Counted from the stretch's first letter, positions 1 to 15,000 are shown. The stretch is 64,000 bases of DNA from Sphaerolaimus hirsutus (GCA_964036195.1 OZ038450.1:5148701-5212700); one strand, 5' to 3'. Numbers and translations are program-made. The notes: a model not told the origin generated them from the sequence alone.

Positions 1-3000
1 AGTGCGATCCGGTCGAGGCAGGCGGCAGCTTTTCGGCGGGCCTCAAGGCGCCGGCCCGCCCAATCAAATCGATTTGAACATCACCGTGCCATTCATTTTC
101 TCAGCCAGATTGTACCCCTATGGGCCTGAGAGAGGTGACGAGCAGTTGGCACGCGGCCAAGACGAGTATGTGCTCAGATTACAGCACAAGTTGACGTTTT
201 TTGGAAGCCCGCACGCGAATTTAGTGGTTGGTGTTGATGGTTTTTTGAAATGCTTTGAATGTTTTTTCCTGTGCGATCGCACTCATTTATGTCTCACATT
301 GGAAGTGTGCCAATGATAATTAATTGCGATTTTTGTAAATTCGTTGTCGTTAATACTTTAACATATAAAGTTAATTTTTTCAACTTCTATACAACTTTTT
401 TACAACTTATGTAAATCGCATGCGTCAAATATCCTTGGCAATCTTCCAGCGTGGGTTTAATATCCCTGGCAATCTTCCAAGGTGAACCACGCGTGCAAGT
501 TGTAAAAAGCCACTGTAGTATACCCAAAAGCTCCCTCTTAATCGCCACCCCCAAATAACCCCCCAGATCAACCAAAACGGTGCGCTCGGCCTAGACGAGA
601 GCGTGCGGCTGGCCGACAGATCCGGCTTCCCCGACTCCGCCAGAATTATAGCCGTGTATTGGGCGCCGGCGCAGTTGGGCAACGTGGGCAGAGTTTACTT
701 TAGGGAGACGCAGGGTGCGTTTTTTTGTTGCTGTTTTTTTTTTGGGGGGGGGGCGTCGTGATTCGATCGTGCTGGGTCGAGTCGATTTTATATTGATTTT
801 GTTGACATTTGGCGTGAGATTTGTGATTTCTCTAGCTTCTTGAGATTTTTGTTGTCAATTGAGAAGGTGCGTAATTGGGTGCGTAATTCAATAAGGGGTA
901 ATTCGTAAATGCGTACCTATATTTCTTACTTGCTTTGAAAAAATGACAAAGTGTGTTTTTCTTATGTAAAACCGGTTTTTGCTGCAGACTTATATCGAAA
1001 TGTTTGGATGACAATCATAGGCACATCGGGATTAACATTGTGTTAATCTTATGTTAGCATTATTGAAATAAGCATTTTCTTCCCATTTACATACAGTATA
1101 CCCATGTAAATATATATATTGATATTGGTATATATTATAATATATGAGGTACCTATATGAAACACTATTGTTGCAGTACGTAGAGTAAATTTTCCGATTA
1201 ATCAAACACCAATTTTGGCACTTTGCGTGCGGTAAATATCGGAACTTACAAAGCGCCCGACGCATGGAATTCCGATTTCCGAATTTAATAGTATTTTATA
1301 CACTAGTATTTATGCGAATCCCCCAAAATGTGTGAAAAATTTCACAATGAAACACGATGTTTGCTCACACAAAGTGTGATGTGATATCCGTTTATCGCCC
1401 CGTTAGGGCGCATTCAATGTGAACACAATCCCCGTTGAGAAGTTGCAATTGTGACAACTATTTATTGGCGGCTGTTGCGAATTTTTTGGGAACATTTTTG
1501 CAATGCACGGTGGGGACCGTTATATTTATGACACACGCTAAATGTAAAATGGCATCCCATTGGCGCTGCATTGACTGTTCACTATTTTCACTATTGTCAA
1601 CTTGTTGACAGCTTGTCAACTCAGGTAGCGGTCAACAGTAAAATCGGTATTAAACCCATAAAGATACCGTATTTCTTCTAATAGAACGGCATACCTCCAA
1701 TAGAACGGCACCTCCAATAGAACGGCAGGTTTTGGCACGTTTTTGCACCCACGAAAACAATAGAACGGCAGCCTCCAATTGAACGGCCCCTCCAATAGAA
1801 CGGGAGGTAGAAATCACGTTGAAAGAGTGTCAAAACACAAAAATATTAGAAAAATGGGTGGTGAGGACATCCGAGGTGTTCAGAACTAGTATTGAAGATT
1901 GTTTTCACATTTGGTTTTGTTGGAATTGGTGCTCTGATATCAAAACGTAGTTAATTTTTCATTCAAAAAACTATGTTCAAGTGAAAATGTGTGAAAAATA
2001 TTGGTGAAAAAATAGAACGGCAGCCTCCAATAGAACGGCACCTCTAATAGAACGGCAGGTAAATAGTTGACGAAAAAAATAGAACGGCGCTCTTCTATTA
2101 GAAGAAATACGGTACTTGCATCGGGACAAATAATAAAAAAACAGGGGCCGCACCTTGTCGTGACAAAAAGTGACAAGAACAGTTCAGCTTCAACAAAAAT
2201 CTCCAGTGATTTTTGTCACTTTTCTTATCACTTCACGATTGGCACCTTGTCAATAATTTCAGATAGAAACACGTTGAATCTGGCAAAGTCCGAGGTGCAG
2301 ATCCAGTACAAACACGACGACAGTTTTCAGCCGAAATCCGTGGTCATAGTAACGTGGGAAAATGTGGCCCCAGCGAGCGCTGATGCAGATTTGCCAATTA
2401 CGGTTGGGGGTTTTATTTACATATTTATGATGGACCTTGCGCGTGAGGGAGCTTTGGGCACCCCCAGACACTATAAAATGCCCTCTTAAATGTCAATGTC
2501 CTAAAATGTCAAAAAGCATTGAAAATGCCCCTGGAAATTTACCTGAATAGCCTATAGTTGTGGTTGAATTTCTCAGGCAGTTCCCAGATTTTCTACTTTC
2601 CCGTGCAAATATATTTTGACCTAACTTTGAGTTTTTGTTCGTTGAAAGTCGTAAATTCATTGGTCCAACTTTTTCCCCAGATTCTAGCTTTGGCATTATT
2701 TACCCAGAAGTGAACCATCATTCTTTTACACCGTTATTTTTCCAGCAACGAAACATCTTCCAAGCGGCCGTTATCCTCAGCGACAACGGCACATTTGTGC
2801 ACTTCGTTTATTCAAAATTACGGTGGAACGACGACGCTGTGGTTTGTAGATTTTCACATTTTCCCCTATTTTTTGTCGGCATTACGAACTGTGTTGAAAA
2901 CTATTGAGGAGCGATTGTTGGCTGACCTTAGATAAAAAAAAACAGAGATAAAAGCTTTCCACACCGAGGAGGCAACTTTAGCCTAAATGAAGTCAAAACT

Positions 3001-6000
3001 TCATTTAAATGAAAAGGAGGTTTCTTTCCATGCCATTCTTCTTCTTGTTTGTGAAAAGTACCCTTTTCCCTAAAAAATACACCCCCCGATTTACAGGTAG
3101 GTTTCAGCGCCGGCCCCTCAGCGCAGTCGCAGTCCAAACCGTCGCCCGTGGCGCACTACGCCCTGCCCGGCTCGGGCACCGCCGACGCGCATTTGGTGGC
3201 TAACAACTCGGACATTGGCATCCCCGGGGAGTGGATGTTTAGAGTCGATTTGAGCGAGAGGGTGCATCTTTGTGCCCCTGGGTTTAAGGGATTGGAGTGT
3301 ATTGATAGTGGGTTGGGGGGGGGGGTGAATGTTCATTTTGCTGCGCTGCTGCACCGGAGGTTTTCCTTATTGTTCAATGGGGTTGTGCCATTTTATCCGT
3401 TTGAACGCGTCTGTTTTACCAAGTAATATCACCTCGTATCAATCCAAAGCGCACATGCGTGGGGTGTGGAAATGAACCATTATAAATTCAGCTAAGTCAC
3501 GATTCACTGCTGAAAGGATGTCAAAGATTCATTTCCAACAGTTTTTCCAGTGTACAACTACAAATTTCACGCATTGCAAGGAACTTCGTGGTGGTGCCGC
3601 AGCCAGACCCTGTAAAATGTCAAATATCATGCAACGTGTCAAAAGTCATGTAAAATGCCCTATAAACTAATTTTGCCATTTTCCAGGGCATTTCACATGA
3701 CTTTAGTCACTTTGCATGTCATTTGAAATTTCACAGGGCATTTCACAGGGCAAAAAAGTCCACTTCCAAACCTACCCCAAACACCCCCCCCCCCCCCCCA
3801 CCCAACCCAGAGTGTTCCCCGGGCGAGTGGTTCTACGATTGCGCGCGGGCGTGCCACTGCGCCGGCCAGCCAGACTGCAGCACGGCTACCGGCGTGTGCA
3901 CGAGCGGCCGCTGCAACGACGGGTGGGCCAATGAACCCGTTTGTGATCGGGGTCGGTTTGGGGGGTTGTTATTTTGGGAGGGGGGTTGGGGTGAGAAAGG
4001 GGTTCTGATACTGATTAAGTCTGGGGAAAATGTCGCGATTTTTCCGGTTCTGGTCTCGATTTTTTACTTTTTCTTATCGTGCTCCTGATCAGGACGATTG
4101 CAATTTCACAGTTCTGATTTTGATTCGTAAAATATTGGCCCGTTTGAACTTTGAACCCTGCTCGTAGATATTACATAATTTCAGTTTCTGTTCTGTCTCC
4201 AGTGGATTTGATTATATATTGTATTTATTTGTATTTGCGTATTATAGAACATTGTGTTTCTTTAGCGTGAGTTTGCGTGATGAATGATGATTACCATCTA
4301 TGCTTGAATAAATTCCTATAACACAAACCCCTCTTTACGAAGCATAATATCACTGTGTTGAAAAAGGTTTATGGGCAAAAAAGCAAGCTTCCAATACGCT
4401 TCTCTCCCAAAATTATCATGGAAAATTCAAAGGGAATTTATTCAATCGCTTACGGTAAACATTTCAATGTCATGTGTGAAAATTGCATCGTTAGCCCCCC
4501 GCATGTCCCCCATTGTTTCCACCTGTGTCCAACTATGAACTCTTTCAATTTAAATTGCGGGTACTGCGGTTATTGCGGGTAATTAGAACGTAAGGCGCAA
4601 AGGCTCGCGAGTACCGTACCCGCGCCTTACGTTCTAGTTGAAGTTACGGCCTGGTCCTAGTCCCAGACCCTGTAAAATGCCCTGAAAAATGTCAAATGTC
4701 ATGCAAAGTGTCTAAAGTGATGTAATGCCCTGGTGCCGGTCGCGCAAATTACAAAGTAAAATGGCAAACAATTTTTACAAAGTGAAAAGGATAGCAGGTT
4801 TCGTCCCTCCTCGTGGACCTGCTCCCATTATAACTCGGGACTCACCAGCATGACCACTACTGGGTACTTAATTGTTGCGTTCCATTAAACCTTTGCCATT
4901 TTCCAGGGCATTTTACATTACTTATCACACTTTGCGTAACATTTGACACTTGACATGGCATTTTACAGGCCCTGTGAGCGCCCCCAACTCTTGCCACAAT
5001 ACCTCAAATCAACATAGACATCGACGAGTGCGCCGTGCGCGGGCCGGACCTGTGCCCCCCGCAGCAGCCCGACTGCCTGAACACGCCCGGCGCCTACCTG
5101 TGCATGTGCCTGGCTGGGTACGACGAGAGGACTAGGGCGTGTAAAGGTGAGGTGCCTGGCGCCTGAGGTGGTCTTAGGTGCAATTGGAGTGTAAGGTGCA
5201 CTAAGGCGCCAGATAGTGTCGCTGTGCACGTTTCCATGGGTGTTTACTCGCGTGTAAGGCGCCTTATGTGCCTCTTGGGTTGAGGTATATTTAATTGGCG
5301 GCCCACACACTATTTGACACATGTGTGTCAACTCGTCTGTGTCAACTCAAATTTCGGCTTCACGTGTTGCCAAATGTACATGCGGCAGTGTTGAAAAATG
5401 AATATGACGGCAGGTGCATTGGAAGATCGCTCTGCAACAAGTGAAGCCGAATTTGGAGTTGACACAGACTAGTTGACACACAAGTGTCAACTAGTGTCCG
5501 GACCGCCATTGAATTTCGGGCCAGGCGCTTGTGGTTAGGGAGGAATGAGGATTTTGGTATGAGGGAATAAATCTTAGTTTTCATCTAGCGGTTTATGCAT
5601 TTCACAGTACTGCATAACGATATCATTTCTTGCATGCACTAATAATAAAATACCTTAAATTTATTCACTAGATATTCAAACAATTGCATGACTAATCCCG
5701 ATATCGCATGGAGGAGTATTGTAAACTATCATCGAAATGTTTATTATCAGCGCGACACATTTTTTTGGGCTAGTGACCTTATTCATTAAAATACCTCTGA
5801 TCTTTATTGAGCATCATTGTGGAGCATGCTGTATAGTCACTATCACTATATGCAGAACTAATTAAAGCAGACTACGTACATAATACTAAAATCTGTTGTC
5901 TGAAAACAATCTCCTCCCATATCTCCACTATAAACACTAAAACGATCATTTTATCTAAATAAACAAAAACATAGTTAAAACGACAAATCCCCCCACGAAA

Positions 6001-9000
6001 AAAACAGGCTCCGCCCCCCTACCGGATGACCACGAAGCGGAAATAATCGAAGTTGTACCGGTGCAACCGCAAATCGTCACTCCGAGCGCCGCCAGTATAA
6101 ACAATCGATTTCGTGGCAATCAAAATGCAAACGCGAACTCTGAAAATACTGTCAGAGTTAGCGCAGGCGGGGGGCAGGTGCCAGTCAGGCAGCCGCCACC
6201 CAGACCCAATATTCAGTTGCCGCCCAGACCGAGGTGAGTTCGCGCTTTGAGTTGACGGAATTTTTTTTGTTGGTTGATGAAGAGGGGCGTTTTGGATTCT
6301 TTGAGATTCTCACTAGAACATGCTTATAAACTCATTAAATGAGCACGTCACATTTTTAGACAGCATAAAATACCTTACCTGCATTGAAATCTACAACATT
6401 TCATTAATATCAGAACGCGGTCGATTCTGTATACTGTTAAACCGAATTTTACCCCCGGAAATGTAGAAGAGCTTACTGCAAATTCAAATGCCCAGTTACA
6501 CACACTCACCAAAAAACACATACTCACCTTTGATCCTTTACACAAAACCCTCAAACAACCCCCCCCCACACCTTACAGCGTTCAAGTGCGTCCGTTCGAA
6601 CCCCCCAACGAGCAGCGACCACCCCCGCGCATCAATGTGCAAGTACCGCAAAACGTGTCGCCCGGACAACAGAATGCAATAAAAGCCATCGCGGCCACCG
6701 TCGACGGCCAGGAGGGTGTCAGGATCGTAGGTCCTAGCAGCGTGCTCATTCAACCTACTTTTGGAGGGGTAGGTTGCAGGTTTTTTGTTGGGATGTTGGG
6801 GAAGTGTGTGTGTTTGTGTGGGCAGTGAGTGATTTCTGGTGAATAATGGTTGGCGCGATGGCCGTTGGATACTCGTTGAAGGAAAAAACGTGATGCGTTC
6901 TGGTTAATCAATACAGGCAACAACTTTCAGTCGACAGATGGTCAACTAGCGCGCGCAGCCGCCACATTTTCAAAGACCCATTTTCCCACAACTAGACCCC
7001 TCCCTCACACTTCAATCTCAGACACATAAACCCCCCCAGGCGGCAGTAACCTTACCTCGACGCGACACGCAAGTGTTCACGCCGAACCCCCGGCCGGCCA
7101 TCGTGACGGGCGCGCGCAGACCCGTGGTCAATGTGGTGCCCGCTGGCCTGCCCCAGGCGAATACTAGGCAGACCACACTGGTTGGGGGGGGGGGGGTATT
7201 TAGGTTGTGTTGTGGAAAGTTGAGGGGGTGCTTTTGAGCGGTGCTTTTTGAGGGGAGTTTTGCATTTTTCGGCGGAATATAATGGCCGGATTGGAGAAGC
7301 TTTGGCGCTCATTTGCGGTGGAAATTTCGAGCAAAACCGGACGTAAAGAAATTGGCGTGTAGACATATATTTATGTAGACTCGAATAGGTAGCACAGGGA
7401 CGTTAAAAATTTCTCTCTGCAACTTTTGATTGCAGGTTCAAGTTAGGGTTTTCCTCATTGCGTGAACGCTCAGAAGTTCAGGGAGCAGTGCCAGACCCTG
7501 CAAAGATGACCCTTAAAATCTCAAATGTCATGCAAAGTGTCTAAGACCATTTACAATGGGCAAAAGTACGTTTGCCATTTCCCAGAGCCTTTTACATGAC
7601 TTTTTACACTTGACATGACGTTTGACTATTTACACAGTTTACAGGGTCTGGGATTGGCACCTGGTGGGCGTGTGACCATTCAAACATATTCCCCGCACTT
7701 TATGTAACAACTTCAAGTAAAATAGGTATAGGTAATTGCTTGCAACACCCACATATCATTCGCAATCACCCATCGCTCACACTGCCACCCCCCCCCCCCC
7801 ACAGGGTTTCTCCCAGAGCACGCCCGCGCCCTTCCAACCCCCACGGAACCCCAGCAACCTACTGCCACCCCCGATAGTCCCCCGACCCTCGGGTTCAGAT
7901 GGCAGGGTTAATCAGGGTCAATTGTGTTCGAAACGGTGCGCCCAGAATGCCCACTGTGTTTTCGGCCCGCAGGGTTTGGGTCAAACGTGCATTTGCGACG
8001 AAGGGTTTAGTGGCGATGGTAACTTCTGCGTGGGTTAGTTGGGAGGTTTTTGGGAGGTTCTCAGCTTAGTTTTGAGAAATATGAGGTAGTTTTCAGGTGT
8101 GTCTTGCTTTTGAATGCGCTTTTTCATGCAAAAGTGCTCATTTTCGCTTATTCTGCTTTTTTGAAATATGATTTCGCTACACCTTTTTTATGCCATGGCA
8201 AAAACTTCGCTATTTCTCGCATGGCCCATAACTGGCTTCATTCTATGCTTCTTATCCCCGAGTACCCAAAACCCCACGAATACCCAAGCATACCCAATAC
8301 CCGATACCCACGCGACCAGACATAAACGAGTGTTTTATCAGCGATCCCTGCTCAACTAATGCGCGCTGCGTTAATACACCGGGCAGTTACACGTGTTTGT
8401 GTGCTGATGGATTTGTTTCCGATGGCAATAAATGTGTTGGTGAGCGAAACACAAGTTTTTTTTGCATTTGAGTTTGGATTTTTGAGAGTGCATTTGCATT
8501 TTTGCTTTAATTTTCATGCATGCCAATTTCGCATTGCCAAGTGCATATACGCTATAGAATTGTTTTGCGTTTGCGCTAATAATATTTACCGCTTTTATTT
8601 TCTTTCGAAATCTTGGCATGCTTACTTGGATGGCTCTACTTTCACACCATTCTGTCGATTTTCATTGTTACTTTCACTCTTGTATGAGGTATGGGATTGT
8701 ATTCAAATTGAATTTTGAAAAACCATTTAATTTTCTACTTCCATTGCTCATTTTACTCCCTATGTATTTTCTTGGATAATAAATAAACTTGGACAGTCAT
8801 GCACCCTACAGTATTATATCATGTAAATGTAAACAAGTGTTCAAATTTGTTGAGTGTCAGGTTAAAAGTAATACGCAATTCCAGCGGGTGAGATTCATAC
8901 GTTTTCGCTGACATTTGACAAATTTTACCTGACATTTTACAGGGTTCGGGATTGACCGCTGGTGTGTTATCATTGGATTCATGAAGCGCCAAGCGCTGCA

Positions 9001-12000
9001 CATTCAACAATTCATTCAAAACACTACAAAATTAAAGCTAACTTTCCAACAAAAATCAATTTGGATACACCCGTGGCCCTTTCCCCCATCCCCTATCAAT
9101 GTATCCAAAACTTCACTAGACGTGGACGAGTGCGCCGACGGTTCCATCGAATGTCCCGGGGGCCCATCTGCCACGTGCGTCAATGTGCCAGGGGGGTACG
9201 AATGTAGGTGCAGACAGGGCTACAATGGCAACCCCACCAGCATTTTGGGGTGCATAGGTGAGTTTATGATTGTGGTTTGTGGAATTGGACTGGCTTTTGA
9301 TTTGGTTGAGGTGATGCAGCCTGTCCTGGCACTTTGGCCTGTCAAGTGATGAGCAAATTTCAGTTTCCTGTAAAATGGCCTGTAAAATGAAAAAAAATTT
9401 TTTTTCTAACTGGTTGTTTGATATTTTACATGAACTTTAGACACTTTGCATAACATTAGACATTCTACAGCGCATTTTACTGGGTCTGGGACTTCCCACA
9501 GGCAAATTTCATGTTCATCATGTGATATCTAAAGTGTCTGTGGAGTTTTTACCATATCGTAACTTCTCACATGAAAATGTGCGCATTTTACTTCCATACT
9601 GAACCCCACTGGAACACTTGCATTTTTGAATGGCTTCATTCTATCTACTAGATCCTTTATTTTTTCCTAAAGTACAATTTGCAGTTTTTCTTGCACCTTT
9701 CAACTTCTAGCACACCCCAGACGAGAAAATTGACTCGCCCAACAGTATTTTTGGAAGCCTGATCCATTTTACTCGAAATTGTTATACTCGGTAGACCGCG
9801 AAGTATGCGCCCAAAATTACTTATGTCTTACGCGCAAGCGCAAGGATGCACGCACTTTCACAAAAAAAGAACAATATTGTAAAGAGAAAAGGCGGTTTCA
9901 TGTCTGAAATCATTTTTTCTTTTTTGGAATCGGTTTTATTTTATAAGTGATGACGTCATGAGGGGGTATTTCATTTAGGAAAATAAATGCATAGCATGCA
10001 GTCCGCGGAGTTAATCTCGTTTATTACTACCAAAACGTCTTTCCAAAAAAACGCGTTGGGTAAATCAAATGTTGTTCCAGCTGCTTTTTTCACAATCCAA
10101 CCACTATGAATTTTCCCCCGCCCCAGCTCTCAAATTCCCCAAAAACAATTTAGACATAGACGAGTGTCAAATTCCGGAATTTTACTGCGGCCCCGACGCG
10201 AAATGCGAAAATTCCGTCGGCGGTTTCCAGTGCACCTGCAACGATGGATTTGAACGCGTCAACGGCAACGGCAATAATGGGACTTGTATTGGTGCGTTTA
10301 CGGTAGAGTTGTGAAAATACTAGTCGTTTTGGATCGTATAACGTAAGTACCTACCTGGAAAGTATAACGTAAGTACCTACCTGGAATATTACCTAGGTCT
10401 TCTGGCTAAACGTAAATACGTTTTGACGGTAGGTGTTTGCAAATATTTTACCTGAAGGAATTCGTCGAAATGTGGGAGTATGAACTTTTGTGAATAATTC
10501 ATATTTTAATCATGGAACTTCTAGGAAAGATCGTTTTATTGATGGTCTTTGTTAAATATTATATGTTCACATGCGGTGGATTGTAAATATTTATTTGTCA
10601 TCATCTATTTGCCTACGTCAAACGGATTTATAGGGGCCTTCTCTTCTTTCTCCCATTTCCATCCATTAATTAATGACTTTTCCGCAATGATTGTTGAGGC
10701 GATTAAGACACAAAGAACGTGCATTCTGAAACAAATTATAAAATAACGCGCGGCTTAAGCATCGGTCGTATGGCCCAATGGATAAGGCGCCTGACTACGG
10801 ATCAGGAGATTCTGGGTTCGACTCCCAGTACGATCAAATACGTTTTTGCACTTTTTTTGTCCTGAAAGAGAATGAACTTCGGAAAGTTATTGGTTGGGAA
10901 AGTGGTTACCGTTTTGCATTGGTAGCAATGAAACATTATGATATTAAATTTTTCTTCTAATTTTAACATTTTACGGCAACTCACTTTTATTATCAAAGGT
11001 ATACACAGCCCCTCAAAAAACCTTTCTGTTTGATCCCTGCTTCCCCGATGGTCGGAATGCTGTTTTCATCTCCATTTCTTCCCCCCCCCCACAAAACCTT
11101 CAAGATCCCCAAACTCCACCCTCACCCTCGTTTACCCCCCCCCAACCCAATTCAGACATTGACGAATGTTCCACGTCGCCTTGCCACGCGGCGGCCACGT
11201 GCAAAAACACACCCGGAAGTTACAAGTGCACCTGCATTTCCGGCTATGCAGGTGATGGAAAAGAGTGCACAGGTGAAATATGGTTGGGAAAGTGGATGTA
11301 GTGTTGGATTTTGTTGTTGTTTTTTTGGATTTTTCCCCCATTTTGCATCGCATTCAGAGTAATTTTGGTTCGTTATTTTTTTCGTTGGTTGAGTTTGCAC
11401 GCCCGTGAAGTATTCACAGCCGGCGCGCAGCACCACCACTTCACTACACTTCACGCATTTCAAAGTTGAATTTTTCTTCCGATTTTCACGCCTATGTTTG
11501 GTTTTTTTCTACGCGATTATTTGTTTCGGACGAAGACACACCTCAATTTGAAAAAAAAACTTTTCATCGTAAACTCCGCCCACATTTATACAGAATAGAC
11601 CAATTCCTCATTCAGAGTCAATTTTGTACCCCGTGGACCGGCAAAATGATCAACAAATGCCGAGGCAACTCGACGCCGCGGCTGAATTGCCGCTTCGTAG
11701 ATCTATGCCCGTTTTTGGAGAAGTTTATGACAAGGCTTTTGTTAGTCATTTGCATTTTGATGAATTTAACGAGTTGAATTGGTTACTATTTGCTGTACCA
11801 TGTAAATAAATTACGCACTGCTTGACGTTTCAAAAATATCGAAACCATTGTGTGGAGTTCTCTGGCATATGAATTAGAACGCAAAGTTATAGATTTTGTT
11901 TTCCGTTTTTATGGCTATTTGATATTTTAACGAAATGTGATATTTGCGAATTTGGTGACATTTTACAAGGTTTGGGACTGTACACTGCGGGCGTTTCTCA

Positions 12001-15000
12001 ATAAAAAAAACTGGTTAAAACAGGTTGGCGACAACAAAATCTGCCACAAATACCCTCTCAGATCTCCGTCAACGGTCTGGTGTCCTTCGACCGACCGCTG
12101 CTCGAGTATGCCGACGTAAATCTGGACCAAATGTTGCTGTCCGCATTTGCACCACTCTACGTGCGCGCAGACATGCCCAGACACGGCGCTGTGTACGTGA
12201 AACAGCCAATTGGTCAGTTTGATTTTTTTAAATTACTTTTTTCTTAATTTGTGGTTGTTGTTTTGTGGTTTTAAGAATGGCTGATATTGATGAGGTAAAA
12301 CGTTTATTATGACCAGGGCCAATTCATCAAGTGGATAAGTGACAATAACTACGGCAAGTATTTACTAAGCTAAGTGAAAAATAAACTATTGTGACAAGTA
12401 TTTTCAGTAACAAACATACTTGTCACTTATCAGTTTTTTGTCACTTGACTTACTATAATTTTCTAGCCACTTCTACTTTTTTGTCACTTGACCACATACG
12501 GAATCGGCACCTGCGGATCATTCACAATAATACTTTGACATTGAAAAATGTTGTAAAAATTCTTGATGGGGCTCCAGTTCCGACGATGCATGCATTACTT
12601 TTTGCTTCTGCATTTAACAGCGGGCTTCTTTTGATGGTTTTAATATGCCTGCCTTCAAATTCAATTAGATGGTAAACTCGGCAGACATTATGGGAGTCAA
12701 TAGCTGGAAGGAACACGCGCGTAAAGGCGCTATTTCAGGGGGTCCGGCGGACCCTGTAAAATGTCAAATGTCATGCAAAGTGTCAAAAGTCATGTAAAAT
12801 ACCGTGGCATTGGCAAATAGTAAACGGAAGTTTGCATTTTGTAGGGCACTCTACATGACTTTTGACACCTTGCATGACATTTTACATTTTAAAACGGCGT
12901 TTTACAGGGTTTAGGACTGCCCCCAGGGTTTACCCGCATGTCGGGCGCTTTTATTTTCTTACAAAATCTGGGCACTGAATTCTGGATAACTTGGTTACGA
13001 ATAATTTATACTTTTTGTTGCGGCATGCAAACGGAACAGCCTTTTTACGTGAATGGCTTTCGCATGTTCATAGGCTTTATATTTTATGTAATGCAGTTGA
13101 AGTTTAATTTCTCGTTGTAACGTAGCCTCTCCGGTGCGAAATTCAATCAGCACATCCAATAAATCTGGCTGACCAAATCTTACATTGAATTTTTATTAAA
13201 AATGGAATTTTATGGACACCCTATTTTTCACATATATTTTGAGAGCAGAGGCTGAAAATTTGACACTTTATGAACTTAATGGTCAGCATACCTCGAGAGC
13301 CAAATAGGACACGCACCGCGTATCTGAAATCGGATGTGAAGCTTAAAATGCGATCGACTCAAAATCACATTTTGTGGACTTGTCGACTTTGAGAATTAGA
13401 AGCCTCAAATTTATTAGCCCGAGCTAATTGAATTTCAGCTCTGAGTTAAATACATTGATTGCTAGACTGACTGGGTTGCCTGGCTCAAAGTTTCACTAAA
13501 TATTTAGCACCCTATCTTTACTGAGCTCAAAAATACAAAAAAAAGTTCAGCCAGCCCAGTCGCCGCTTTCACGCGTTTCAGTTGCTTCTCACAGCACGTT
13601 GCTACCATAATCACTCGAATAACTGGACCCCCATCCCCCCTTCAAAATCGACAAAACAGTCCCGCTCACGAATGGCGAAAAGTCGCAAGAGTCTGCCTAT
13701 TACGATGGTGAAGATTATTCCGCAGATTACGGTAGTGTACAGCGGGCCACTTTGGATGTTAGAGAACGATTTTTTGATGAAGATTTCAGAGCAGATACTG
13801 TTTTGATTGTGACTTATGATGAGGTAGTGCCCGTCGGTGGCGGGTTGGAACAGGTCAGTCTTTTTTACTGTGTAAAATACCATTTATACTCGAATAAGTC
13901 CCCCTTAAATAAGCCCCCCCCCCTTGAATAACTCGCTTGAAAATGACCCAGTACCTAAAACGGATGAAATAATAACTCCCCTACTTCGAGTATTTTTGGT
14001 ATTTGTATCTTTCTCGACATTACTTTTATGTGGAATTGAATTTTTTCGCATTTCAGTCGTCAACATTCCAATTGGTTTTGGCGTCTGGCGGCAATCGAAC
14101 CTATGCAACCTACATTTTTGCTGATGTAGGCGCTGGAGATGCAAGGGTTCGTTATTGCTGATTTTTTTTTGTATTTTGAATGTTGAAGTACTATATATTT
14201 ACTCTGGTTACTTTACACCTTGCACATGTGGTTCCCGCTGGAAGTGTGCCAACGATGGTTAACGAGTGCCAGCGAGTTTCATAAAAAGATGACAAAACTA
14301 ATTGTTGTTATAATGTTATTCATTAACCTATTCACATCGATGAATTTTTTCATCTTTTTACGGAAATCGCAAGATTAGATAATCATTTGGCACGCTTCCA
14401 ACACGAGACATAAATCAGTGCGAGGGCACAGTATCATGTACACTGAGTATACCATCACAATACTACCTATATCACAATACTAAGTGATGGAAAAGCCTTT
14501 TGCCTTTGTTACCAGTGAATGCCAAATTAATGGTGGTTAAAAAGAGCCCTTTCATAAAAATGTGACACTAATCTTTTTTCAGCCTCTCAATTCCACTCAA
14601 CTCGCCAAAACAGACAATTCCACCGCAACCCTCAATCCCCACCTGACACCCCCTAGACAACCTTAACCCTCAATTAACCCCCCTCCCAGTCGGGCGTCCT
14701 ATCCGGCGACCAGCTAATCTCCCTAGCCAGCCCTGCACCGGGCGGTCGTTCTGCCCGACGCCTGCGATCAGAGTCGAATGTAGGGCAGCCGGGCAGGTGG
14801 ATGTTCAGAGTTGATGGAAGTAGACCCGTGGGATGTCCAGCGGGTACCACTGGCGAGCCGCTGTGCGATAGGGGTGAGTTATGGTGGGGTGTGAGTGAGA
14901 TTTGTTTTTGTTGGAGTTAATTTCGCCAATTTGGAGACACGCATGCATAAATGTGGCGACTGAAAAGTGTCCATACCCATGCGCAAAGCTCAATTATATA

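Larger units (their letters stand above)
1..3307 (+). other. Exons 1-5: first NIDO domain
   Basis: Exon 1 carries the YPYG...GD start typical of NIDO. Exon 2 has the INQNGAL strand and the AVYWAP/VYFRET core. Exon 3 has VVIVTWENV, exon 4 [15 protein letters not shown], and exon 5 the closing VGFSAG, LPGSGT and PGEWMFRVD motifs. This order matches the full NIDO fold found in nidogen, SNED1 and alpha-tectorin-like proteins. Intron 1 (227-566) holds a reversed family-B element. Intron 2 (715-2262) holds the 1665-2114 inverted-repeat element and a small foldback ending just before exon 3. Intron 3 (2403-2745) holds a decayed family-A fragment. I see nothing recognisable in intron 4 (2842-3096). 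Confidence 0.85.
3811..5146 (+). other. Exons 6-7: Cys-rich module and calcium-binding EGF
   Basis: Exon 6 encodes a compact module with the pattern ACHCAG..DC..ATGVC.SGRC..GW, like the MEGF/EMI-type or laminin-type EGF units; a sister copy follows NIDO 2 in exon 21. Exon 7 starts with the DIDEC calcium-binding EGF signature, and its last Cys falls at the exon end. Both exons start and end in phase 1, the usual arrangement for shuffled EGF modules. Intron 6 holds family-A copies and a perfect 15-bp inverted repeat (4584-4636). Confidence 0.8.
7805..11272 (+). other. Exons 11-15: array of five EGF modules
   Basis: Exon 11 has a Pro-rich lead then an EGF without the calcium motif (CAQNAHC...[11 protein letters not shown]). 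Exons 12-15 each encode one complete calcium-binding EGF, opening with DINEC, DVDEC, DIDEC and DIDEC, with six Cys each and lengths 120, 138, 138 and 117 bp, all phase 1-1. Such exon-per-module units expand by duplication. The array would give a rigid, calcium-stiffened rod outside the cell. Intron 14 contains the tRNA gene and a 26-bp direct duplication (10336-10387). Confidence 0.85.
11616..14873 (+). other. Exons 16-20: second NIDO domain
   Basis: Exon 16 carries the opening ILYPV...GEVYDKAF, exon 17 the ISVNGLVSF strand and a VYVKQ segment, exon 18 an acidic insert ([12 protein letters not shown]) then [10 protein letters not shown], exon 19 [20 protein letters not shown], and exon 20 the closing [11 protein letters not shown]. 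Five exons again split the domain at places similar to NIDO 1, so the two units probably arose by internal duplication, yet the proteins have diverged strongly. The exon 16 acceptor at 11615 was preferred over one at 11585-11590 because it keeps phase 1 from exon 15. Confidence 0.82.
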
